DNA of 19,048 nucleotides from CAJBLF01 sp964463255 (GTDB taxonomy: Bacteria; Patescibacteriota; Gracilibacteria; Absconditabacterales; Absconditicoccaceae). The notes under the pieces are model-generated. The model did no database searches and was not told where the DNA came from. It worked only from the letters and a program-made list of their open reading frames with translations. The translations under genes were made by a program, and so were the position numbers. Below, in pieces: positions 1-6,941 of the stretch (position 1 is its first letter; each line of letters begins with the position of its first letter). Where the stretch lies: the NCBI GenBank assembly GCA_964463255.1, contig CAYXBC010000031.1, forward strand, positions 1 through 19,048, given 5' to 3'.

Positions 1-241
1 AAAGCTACCCTCAGTTCGGATTGTAGTCTGGAATTCGACTACATGAAGTTGGAATTGCTAGTAATGGCGAATCAGCCATGTCGCCGTGAATATGTCCCTG
101 TTCCTTGCACTCACCGCCCGTCAAACCATGGGAGTTGGGGCTCTTTAAAGATTCGCCATGCGGATTAAGGAGAGAACCGATGACTGGGGTTAAGTCGTAA
201 CAAGGCATCCCTACCGGAAGGTGGGGATAGACCACCATTCT
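1..241 (+). rRNA. 16S ribosomal RNA, 3' end (partial)
   Basis: The first 241 bases are the 3' end of small-subunit rRNA; the gene starts before the window. Universal blocks are visible: GGAATTGCTAGTAAT, CACCGCCCGTC and AAGTCGTAACAAGG. Helix 45 is intact, with stem 209-215 pairing to 220-226 around a GGAA loop (216-219), the KsgA dimethylation target. After helix 45 the tail reads ATAGACCACCATTCT, and the expected GATCACCTCCTT is not there. Other departures from E. coli (numbering from memory) are A124 for C1409 paired with T191 for G1491, C108 for U1393 and T111 for A1396. The mature 3' end is my estimate. An intrinsic terminator follows at 322-351, and no 23S or tRNA gene follows the 16S. 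Confidence 0.97.
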
Positions 242-321
242 AACCTATAATAAAACTTAATTACCTACCCGACCATGTCTTTATCTCTTTTTGATACTAT
301 TATACTCTTCGAGTATATATG

Positions 322-351
322 AAAAAAACTACCTTAGCCGGGTAGTTTTTT
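322..351 (+). terminator. Intrinsic terminator of the 16S transcript
   Basis: A perfect 11-bp stem (323-333 with 341-351) has CTACC/GGTAG at its core and A/T flanks, so the 3' arm ends in a run of six T. It lies about 80 bases after the 16S tail and closes the transcript before any 23S gene. The A-rich 5' side may let it serve the convergent minus-strand gene ending at 418 as well. A smaller hairpin (TATACTC, loop TTC, GAGTATA) sits just upstream at 301-317 and could be a processing site. Confidence 0.85.
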
Positions 352-417
352 CAGTTATGTTTTTTTTGCTTTTCTTTTTATGTTATTTGATTTTGTCTAA
401 TCTTAGAAAATATATAT

Positions 418-936
418 TTATATTTTTTTCTTGTTTGTTTCTATTTCCTTAATCCACTTTCTTGTTTGTTTTTTGGTTTTAAAACGAATTATTTTGTTTT
501 CAAATCCGATTATCGCATCTTCTATTTCTTGCCTCTCTTCGCGTGTCCGCATTACTTTCAAATATTTCAGATCTAATTTTTCAATACATCCTTCTGCCAT
601 TTCTGCTCTAGTTGATCCACGGTGTTGTCGTCGTCTTTTTATTCCACCCAAGATTGCATTATATCATGAATAATCTAGATAAAGTATTTTATCTGCTTTT
701 TCTAATCTACTTTTTGCTGCGGGATGTATATATCATTCCATAATCCATTTTTTTTGCTTCATTGCGTGTTCTAGTTTTTCCTCTACAATTTTTTCATCCA
801 CTTCTGTTCGGTTTTTTTCTCGTACAAACTTGTCATAGTGAATAATTGGAATCTCTAATATATTGGATAATATTCTTGCTATTGTAGTTTTTCCTGTACC
901 ACTAATTCCTATAATTACTATTTTATTGATATCCAT
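418..936 (-). CDS. FlaR-like / adenylate-kinase-like P-loop NTPase
   Basis: Reading from ATG at 936 to TAA at 418-420 gives 172 residues, provided two TGA codons are read as Gly. The N-terminus carries a Walker A motif, GISGTGKTT (residues about 9-17), followed by IPIIHYDKF and, near residue 65, KKWIMEGYI. This arrangement matches the topology-modulation protein (FlaR) / small AAA_18 kinase family (known pattern HLDK then W-I-x-D/E-G-N/x-Y). The G of WIMEGY is encoded by TGA. The C-terminal third is strongly basic and charged. The substrate is unknown; nucleotide or small-molecule phosphorylation is inferred from the fold. It starts 7 bases after the stop of the PrsW-like gene, so the two are probably cotranscribed. 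No Shine-Dalgarno site precedes the ATG. Confidence 0.8.
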
Positions 937-943
937 TGTTTGT

Positions 944-1810
944 TTATTTTATAAAATTTTCTTCTTTCTTTTTGTATATTATATCTGATTGAAAAGTAAG
1001 ATAAGTCATTAGAAAAAATGCGATAATAACTAGTGGTATTGTTATGTAGCTGAGGTTATACTGTAAACTGATATTATAGATGCTGTGGAGTCAGAAGCCT
1101 CCAATGATACCTAGGATTACCGGTATAATTATGCTGTTGGTTCTCTTGGTCTTTATCATAATGAATGCTATTAGACCTGTAGAGACGATATGGATCAATG
1201 TACTCACTAATCCTCTACCGATGAGTAAATTGCTAATGTTTACGGTTTCGCTATTGATCATACTGTTTCCTATATAGAGGATATTCTCTACTGCACTAAA
1301 TCATAATCCTATCAAGATACAAAAGAATATCAGATTATTTTCATTGGGTTCTTTCTCTGCTAATTGCATATTATTGCCTGCACTATATTTCATATACTCC
1401 TCTGCATATGCGGAAACCAGATAATAGAGAATCAATGCGTTCATTCCGATTATCAATCAGCCGTATGCGAGTGTTATAAAAAATAGTGATCAGATAAGAA
1501 GTATTTGGGCAATCCTTTTGTATCGATTTCTGAATAGTATGGTTATGAGTAGAGCAAATATCGTACAATATCCCACAAAAATCGATAGGCTTCTCGTATC
1601 TATGTTATTGGTTAATGCGAAATCTATTTGTCCGATATATCCTAATAGGTAGGTATATGCGAAGAGTGATCCTACGATGATGATAGCGAGTCCGAATACT
1701 TTTAAGGTCATTCAGATTCTGATTTTCTTTTGCGAAAAAATTGTATTTATGATCCGGATTCGTACATATACCAAGAGTATGCTGGTGATGATTGGCCGTA
1801 CTAAAGACAC
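944..1810 (-). CDS. PrsW-family intramembrane metalloprotease
   Basis: With UGA=Gly the frame is open from 1819 to TAA at 944-946. I chose GTG at 1810 (288 aa) because the preceding gene ends only 25 bases upstream; ATG at 1711 (255 aa) is the alternative. The protein is mostly hydrophobic, with about eight possible membrane spans. The three PrsW signatures are present in order: EEYMK (EExxK), FSAVEN (FxxxEN, in GLGFSAVENILYIG) and a late-helix His in GGFGLHSIYN, where the last position is N rather than D. In the known family the glutamates and His are the presumed metal ligands/catalytic residues; PrsW of Bacillus subtilis cleaves an anti-sigma factor. The substrate here is unknown. TGA supplies five glycines, including ones in the GLGF and GGFG motifs. 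Confidence 0.75.
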
Positions 1811-1835
1811 GATGAATGACTAAGTGATAAAATCA

Positions 1836-2123
1836 TTATACGATGAATTGACTGAGATATTCTTTGATAGTTTCGGAGGATTGTTCGTTACAGATGATAA
1901 ACAGCTCTTGTGCGGTTGCACCTTTGCTCATGATACATTTGATGCCGCTTGGAGTGGTATATGAAACTTTGAAATGAAATTCCGAAGATCATTTCTGCTG
2001 TCTGGATATCCTTCCAGGTATTATTCTAGAAATCAGCGGCTGTTTTTCAATCTCTAAAAGCAGTTTATGAAATTCCGGTAGGATATGATGTACGGTTTTT
2101 GTTTTGGAAAATTTGCTCTGCAT
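1836..2123 (-). CDS. DUF2103-like small protein
   Basis: A 95-residue protein starts at ATG 2123 and ends at TAA 1836-1838, with one in-frame TGA (Gly in QQKGSSEF). The sequence runs KTVHHILPEFHKLLLEIE, then RIIPGRISRQQKG, then FKVSYTTPSGIKCIMSKGATAQELFIIC. This pattern resembles what I remember of DUF2103, a family described as predicted metal-binding and found in archaea and CPR bacteria. The His pair (HH) and IPGRI motif are the most characteristic parts. It is too short for the usual gene finders once the TGA is called a stop. It heads a possible three-gene minus operon (DUF2103, PrsW, FlaR-like) and is divergent from prmC across a 157-base gap. The biochemical role is unknown. Confidence 0.65.
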
Positions 2124-2280
2124 ATATACCTATTGATATAAAATTTTCTGTGATTTGCCTGCGGCGTAATTGATCATTTACTCGCTTTGCTCCTGTAATT
2201 ATTTATTACTATGAATGACAAACTAAGTTTGCATTATAGATAAAATCCCAATTGCTCTTTATTCTATTAGTTTTGTTCGT

Positions 2281-3303
2281 ATGAAACTTTGAGACTTGTT
2301 ATGACGTGCTGATCTTAGGGAAAAGTTCGTCCTTCAGAAATTCCTTTGCACGTTTTTGCACTGTTCGAGAGAAGCTTTGCGGATGGATATGGATAAAGAG
2401 ATTTCTGAGGAGATTATACAAAAAACGCTTATCGCTTACAAGTCCTATGTGGAAGATAAAAGACCGCTGGAATATATTTTGGGGCATGTTGATTTTTTTG
2501 GCAGGGAATTTTTTGTCAATGAAGCGACGTTGATTCCTAGGCCTGAGACGGAATATATGATTACTGCAGTGACGGAATATATACAGGGACCAGAGAATAG
2601 GGACCAGGGACCAGAGAATAGGGACCAGGGAAGAGGAACCGGGGACCAGGGAAGAGGAACCAGGGACCAGGGAATAGGGAATAGGAATGAGGAGAAAGGA
2701 ATGAATACTATCCTTTTGGATATTTGAACGGGGTGTGGGGTGTTGTGAATATCAGTTCTGTTGCAGAATCCTCATTATTTTGCTCAAGCTATTTTGACCG
2801 ATTATTTTGCTAATGCGCTGGAAGTTGCTAAAAAAAACTATGAAACCTATAAATGAGCAATCCTTCCTACTACCTTACCGGTTTCTTTTTTGCAATCAGA
2901 CTTGTTGCAATTTATGGAGAATTGAGCGTTGAACTTGGAAAATTCTCATGTAGTTCTTGTAGCTAATTTGCCCTATATCCCTGAAGCGACTTTTGAAGCG
3001 AATGTTTCTGATAATGTGAAAAAATGGGAGCCAAAACCGGCTTTTGTGGGTGGAGAGGATGGGTTGGTGTATTATAAGAAAATGTTGGATCAGATACTCC
3101 AACTTCAAGGGACAAGGGACCAGGGACCAGAGAATGGGGATAATAAGATATTCCCAAAGATTCATGGTTCTATTACGTGTTTTTTGGAGATGATGACGTG
3201 GCAAGTAGATATTTTGCGTCAATTATATGGTCAATCTTTCGTCTTCGAGGAAGTGAAGACATTTCATTTCAATATTAGAATCGTCAAAACATCTCTTCTC
3301 TAG
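2281..3303 (+). CDS. prmC: PrmC (HemK), release-factor glutamine methyltransferase
   Basis: A 340-residue protein starts at ATG 2281 and ends at TAG 3301-3303; a TAG lies four codons upstream, so no ATG start further upstream exists. PrmC methylates the Gln of the GGQ motif in release factors using SAM. Landmarks: ATLIPRPETE (about 82-91), motif I DIGTGCGVLGIS (147-158), ANLPYIPEA (228-236, usual NPPY here NLPY) and PAFVGGEDGLVYYKKML. Six glycines are TGA-encoded, two of them in the motif I stretch. UGA-recoded bacteria are expected to keep only RF1, which would be its substrate here. Oddities are two low-complexity insertions encoded by related DNA repeats: residues about 103-140 before motif I and 276-289 near the C-terminus. 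No Shine-Dalgarno site is visible. Confidence 0.9.
2584..2690 (+). repeat. GGGACCAGGGA-type tandem repeat inside prmC
   Basis: Purine-rich degenerate tandem copies built on GGGACCAGGGA and GAGAATAGGGACC run for about 105 bases, keep the prmC frame and encode GPENRDQ / GRGTRDQ-type peptide repeats. The composition is unlike the rest of the gene. The insertion falls just before the SAM-binding motif, at a position where PrmC proteins normally have a short linker. Confidence 0.9.
3107..3137 (+). repeat. Second short copy of the GGGACCAGGGA repeat in prmC
   Basis: AAGGGACAAGGGACCAGGG followed by ACCAGAGAATGGGG matches the unit at 2584-2690. It encodes QGTRDQGPENGD in frame, at a loop position after the NLPY motif. 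I saw no further copies elsewhere in the window. Confidence 0.8.
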
Positions 3304-3328
3304 TTTTTTCTCTCTTTTTTTCCATATC

Positions 3329-3358
3329 TTGACTTTTCTTATAAAAAATGTATATATA
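3329..3358 (+). promoter_or_regulatory. Sigma-70-type promoter for the 3388 gene
   Basis: TTGACT (3329-3334), an 18-bp spacer and TATATA (3353-3358) form a good -35/-10 pair. The ATG at 3388 lies 30 bases downstream, leaving a short 5' UTR with no Shine-Dalgarno motif. Confidence 0.65.
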
Positions 3359-3387
3359 CTATCACACATAAACAAAAAATCATCTAT

Positions 3388-4392
3388 ATGAATACAAAAG
3401 AAAAGACTTGGGTTGAGCTCTTGAGTGGAGTTCCCCTGTTTGTAAAAGTATTGGAGGTACTGAAATCTCAAGTTTTCCTGGACTCTGATGAACTGCTCTC
3501 TGAAGGTGATACTATTGTCGGAATCATGTCTCCTTTGGAAAGAGCTTGTTTTACGGTCTTGAAATCCTCGGGAAATGATGCATTATCTGCATTAGACAGC
3601 TGTCCTCACGATAAGCCAGGATCGAGATGTGTTGATTTCGATGAAGGAGATCCTCTCTTTTGTCCGTATATCAATCAACCTCATTGTCCCCATTTCGCGG
3701 AGCTCAAAGTAATCAAGGCAGACGCTGCTCGAAATGAAAAGCTTTTTGCATTTCTGTCTTCATTGATTCAGTCTCGTTTACAGACAAGAAGTCGTAATAT
3801 CTCTGTCCTTCATCTGAATAAAGACTTCAGGATTTCTACTCCCGAAGAGATAGATGCTCCTGATACGATTGAAATGTTCGAAAGTTTCTCTCTCTATTCA
3901 TCTGAGGATTTGCTCGATATCTCGTTGAAGGGGACATTCCTGGAATCTATTCTGAGCATCGTGCTTGCTAAAAAATTTACCTATGAAAAACAGCGCATCA
4001 CGAAAAATGATATCGCTATCCGTGATATGAGTATTTTCGAAAAGGCTTTGCAGACTCTTCTTACTACTGTCAGAGAAGATCTGAAAACAAAACAATCGGA
4101 ATTTCTTAAACTCATGGATGGTATCGATATCGCTGAAGCACTTTTTGATCTCGTATTGACTGGCAATGATCCTTTGGAACGTATTTCATCGCAATTAGAA
4201 GTCTTCTCCCAGAAAATTCCGCTTCTGGAAGCACAGGAAGAATATTTGAATACTTTCTTCTGGATGGTCGTCAAATCCAATATGTCTCAGGAACAGATTA
4301 AAACACACACTTGTACTGGATTTCGTGGATCAAAAATCGTGGTATCCGACCTACCATCAGTTACTGTTATGATGATATCAATCGGTTTGTAA
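3388..4392 (+). CDS. Unrecognised protein with a Cys cluster
   Basis: A 334-residue protein runs from ATG 3388 to TAA 4390-4392. I do not recognise the family. It is soluble and mostly helical-looking. The only motif-like part is a Cys/His cluster at residues 72-102 (SCPHDKPGSRC, then FCPYINQPHCPHF: Cys72, 81, 92, 100 with nearby His), which could bind a metal. A long charged helix-rich region follows (about 190-300). Unlike most neighbours it contains no TGA codon: all 12 glycines are GGN. It has its own promoter upstream and a strong terminator 44 bases downstream, so it is probably monocistronic. The last 25 or so residues look less protein-like than another frame in the same stretch, so a frameshift near the 3' end cannot be excluded. 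Confidence 0.75.
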   Translation: MNTKEKTWVELLSGVPLFVKVLEVLKSQVFLDSDELLSEGDTIVGIMSPLERACFTVLKSSGNDALSALDSCPHDKPGSRCVDFDEGDPLFCPYINQPHCPHFAELKVIKADAARNEKLFAFLSSLIQSRLQTRSRNISVLHLNKDFRISTPEEIDAPDTIEMFESFSLYSSEDLLDISLKGTFLESILSIVLAKKFTYEKQRITKNDIAIRDMSIFEKALQTLLTTVREDLKTKQSEFLKLMDGIDIAEALFDLVLTGNDPLERISSQLEVFSQKIPLLEAQEEYLNTFFWMVVKSNMSQEQIKTHTCTGFRGSKIVVSDLPSVTVMMISIGL

Positions 4393-4435
4393 TTGATATC
4401 ACCTTGGATTCTTTGTATGTGAAATTATGCTTATT

Positions 4436-4466
4436 ACTGCCATGTTTTTCGTGGCGGTTTTTTTTT
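4436..4466 (+). terminator. Intrinsic terminator after the 3388 gene
   Basis: ACTGCCATG (4436-4444), loop TTTTT and CGTGGCGGT (4450-4458) form a 9-bp stem with two G-T pairs, followed by a run of T to 4466. It separates the plus-strand gene from the convergent minus operon that ends at 4479. Confidence 0.88.
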
Positions 4467-4478
4467 ATGAACAAAATA

Positions 4479-4769
4479 TTAGTTTCCTTCTATCTTTCTG
4501 GTAAAATAGCTTTCTTTATTTTCGAAGGTGACATATAATGCTACTGGTTTTTCCATAACTTCTGTCATTTTTTCTTCGATATATCTCATATGTTCTTGAT
4601 TATTGAAAATAAGCTGCGCCACCTTGCTAATGGTGATGAGATATACGCCGTCGCTTGTAATCTTATTTATGATGAGTGAGTCTCTGAGCGTATTTTTTAT
4701 CGATGCTTTATCTATTTTTTGCATCAGTTGGGAGAGGATATCTTCGAATGTCTTTTCTTGTATTTCCAT
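4479..4769 (-). CDS. Small protein resembling a detached DnaX C-terminal region
   Basis: A 96-residue protein starts at ATG 4769, 17 bases after the dnaX stop and in a different frame. It opens with TFEDILSQLMQKIDKAS and continues with LRDSLIINKITSDGVYLITIS, AQLIFNNQEHMRYIEEKMTEVM and KPVALYVTFENK. This helix-strand-strand-helix-strand order resembles the C-terminal domain that follows domain III in many DnaX proteins. It seems to be a separate gene: a TAA sits two codons before its ATG in its own frame, so a ribosomal frameshift from dnaX could not reach it. Translation probably depends on reinitiation. It might instead be an unrelated small hypothetical protein. It contains no TGA codon. 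Confidence 0.6.
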   Translation of the reverse strand: MEIQEKTFEDILSQLMQKIDKASIKNTLRDSLIINKITSDGVYLITISKVAQLIFNNQEHMRYIEEKMTEVMEKPVALYVTFENKESYFTRKIEGN

Positions 4770-4786
4770 ACCTCTTTAGGGAATAG

Positions 4787-5797
4787 CTAAATCTTTGCTG
4801 TCTCTCTTTGCAGATGTTTATGAATCGCCACTTTGTAGATGATGGTAGGGTATGGGTAATACCTTATATTTCCTATGATATCGGTGAATGTCTCGGAAGC
4901 TTTGCTTGCGAATGCAATATCCTCAAGAAAGATCTGATCGATATACATCAGTGTCTGTTTTGCAAAACTATTGAGATCTATCCCTTGATTGTGGATATCA
5001 TCTACTTTCTCAAACAGTGTTTTAGGGTCTCCCGTTTGCAACAGTACAAGAAAATCCTTGATTAAGGTTTCGGAGGCTACACCCAAGAATTTGGTGATAT
5101 GTTCTTCGTCGATATTTCCCAAAACACTCACTTGGTCTATATATTTCACTGCATCGCGTACACATCATTCTGATATCTTTGAGATTAATGTTATCGCTTC
5201 ATCACTAGAATTCAGTTCTTCTTTTTCACAAATCCATTTGAGAAACTGAGCGATCTCTTTCTTGTCCACTTTTTTGAAATTGAATACCTGACAACGGGAG
5301 ATGATGGTTTCCGGCACCTTCTGAATTTCCGTAGTCGCCAATATAAAACACACATTATCTCTTGGTTCTTCTATGGTTTTGAGGAGTGCATTAAATGCTC
5401 ATTTGCTCAGCATATGTACCTCATCTATTACGTAGATTTTCTTTTTCAGATTTGTTGGGGGATATGCTGCTCTGTCTAGAATTTCTTCTCTGATGTTATC
5501 CACTCCTGTATGTGATGCAGCATCAATCTCTACGTAATCCAGGGTCTTGCCTTCATTGATGGTTTGGCAATTGAAACATTTGTTGCAGGGATTCCCGTCC
5601 TGCAGATCTAGACAATTGATTGCTTTTGCTAAGATTCTCGCTGCAGTTGTTTTTCCTGTTCCTCTCGGTCAGAACAAAAGATAGTTATGATGCATCTGTT
5701 TGTGTGTGCTCATCTGTGCCTTGAGTATCTCTGTGATATGTGTCTGTCCTATAATGGTATCGAAGGTCTGGGGGCGATATTTGTTGGCTAATGACAT
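4787..5797 (-). CDS. dnaX: DNA polymerase III subunit gamma (DnaX), short form
   Basis: The protein has 336 residues, from ATG 5797 to TAG 4787-4789. DnaX is the ATPase of the clamp loader. It starts MSLANKYRPQTFDTIIGQ, the classic DnaX/RFC N-terminus. Walker A is GPRGTGKTT (43-51), whose first Gly is the TGA at 5669-5671. The zinc module has Cys62, 71, 74 and 77 (spacing x8, x2, x2), Walker B is IDEVHML (124-130), and SRCQVFNF (168-175) follows. SEGCVRDA, normally E-G-x-x-R-D-A, again uses TGA for Gly. The sequence stops after domain III, so there is no tau-type tail; a tail-like ORF follows separately. It lies 25 bases after the serine-hydrolase stop. No Shine-Dalgarno site is visible. Confidence 0.95.
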
Positions 5798-5822
5798 GTG
5801 CGGATCAAATAATTAAAGTGTA

Positions 5823-6821
5823 TTATTTACTATATTTTTTTTCTACTTCTTGATAAATGATATCGGAGAGTCCTTGTATTGTTTCTTTTAATTTTTCCCG
5901 ATCTTCTCATCTAGTCATTATGTTAAGGATATATGGATGGTCTTTGAAATATACTATACCTCAATCATGTAATTGTTTCTGTTCTTTGCCATCTTTTCAT
6001 ATGATTCATCTTTCACCGAATTTATGAGAAATCATTATATTTGTAGGTATATTAGCTCTTAAGCCAGAATTGAATTCTGTAAAGCTCATCAATTCTAGTG
6101 CTCGCTCAGAATGTGCTTTGTTTAGATATGAAGCATTGAATAATACCCTGAAAAATGTCGCACCATCTTTTATCCTAATATTATTATCAAATGATCATTC
6201 GATAAGTTCTGGATATCCCATTCATAGATCGTAAAATGTAGCTTTGATATTTTCTATGCTTATATTGTCTCGTAGCATATAGGCTGCAGTATTGCTTGAA
6301 TACCTTATCATATATTCCAATAATTCCTTGATGGTGTATTCTTTTCCATCTTCTAACTCTTTCAATGAGGCAATATTTTGGTTATAGAGCGTGTCTCTTT
6401 CGTTTTTTTGATAGAGCAATTTTTCGCTCAATAATCCTTTTTCGGATTCTGCTTTTTTGAGGTATGCTATCAAAACCGGAATTTTCATCTGACTTGCTGG
6501 AGAAAAATATTCTTTTTCATTTATACCTATCCAATCACCATTATTTAGGGCTCTGTAGTATACAGAGATATTTTCTGCGTCTCATTTGGATATTCTTTGA
6601 TTTATATATTTCTCGATGATGGATTTCATATCAATCTCTTTCTCTTCCATCAACTCTGTTCATTCACTGTATTTGATGATAGGATTGAGCAGGGAATATT
6701 TTCATCAAAGACTATCAATGATCATGTTTTCATGAAAAATACCTCACAATATCACTATTGTCATGATGCATCATAGTATAATGCCTTTATATACACTTTT
6801 ATTTTTTGCATATGATTTCAT
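5823..6821 (-). CDS. Membrane-anchored beta-lactamase-fold serine hydrolase
   Basis: With UGA=Gly a 332-residue protein runs from ATG 6821 to TAA 5823-5825; eleven glycines are TGA. Residues about 12-29 form one hydrophobic segment (GIILGCIMTIVILGG), suggesting a signal anchor with the catalytic domain outside. The class-A beta-lactamase/DD-peptidase motifs occur in order: SQMK (S109-K112, SxxK), SSN (174-176, SxN) and HKFG (265-268, in the place of KTG). LHDGGIVYFKDHPYILNIMT then matches the strands that follow the KTG strand in the family. The likely role is a penicillin-binding-protein-like carboxypeptidase or a related esterase acting on the envelope; beta-lactamase activity is not implied. 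It lies between the helicase gene and dnaX on the same strand. Confidence 0.85.
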
Positions 6822-6868
6822 CTTGGTATCTGGAACTAAGTAAAATGTATACACTATCTTGATGATAG

Positions 6869-6896
6869 TCTATATCTATTTCTCAAAATTTTTCAA
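6869..6896 (-). promoter_or_regulatory. Possible promoter for the serine-hydrolase gene
   Basis: On the minus strand TTGAAA (6896-6891), 16 bases and TATAGA (6874-6869) lie about 48 bases before the ATG at 6821. A small inverted repeat, ACTATC-N5-GATAGT (6853-6869), touches the -10. The match is moderate. Confidence 0.35.
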
Positions 6897-6941
6897 TCAC
6901 AAAAAATAACTATTATCTTTTTATCTTTATAATATTATTTA

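Noticed and set aside
418..936. Reading the many TGA-interrupted genes as pseudogenes.
   Set aside because: The interruptions are always TGA at Gly positions, never TAA or TAG, and occur in essential genes such as frr, dnaX and yidC.
2584..2690. CRISPR array or eukaryote-like satellite contamination in the repeat block.
   Set aside because: There are no regular spacers; the repeats are degenerate, in frame with prmC, and PrmC motifs continue on both sides.
4311..4538. Alternative 75-codon frame overlapping the end of the 3388 gene.
   Set aside because: Its first part looks protein-like, but it would read through the terminator at 4436-4466; a frameshift at the gene end stays possible but unsupported.
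4700..4800. Programmed frameshift making a tau-type DnaX.
   Set aside because: A TAA at 4776-4778 in the second frame and the dnaX TAG at 4787-4789 block any single -1 or +1 shift, and no slippery run is present.
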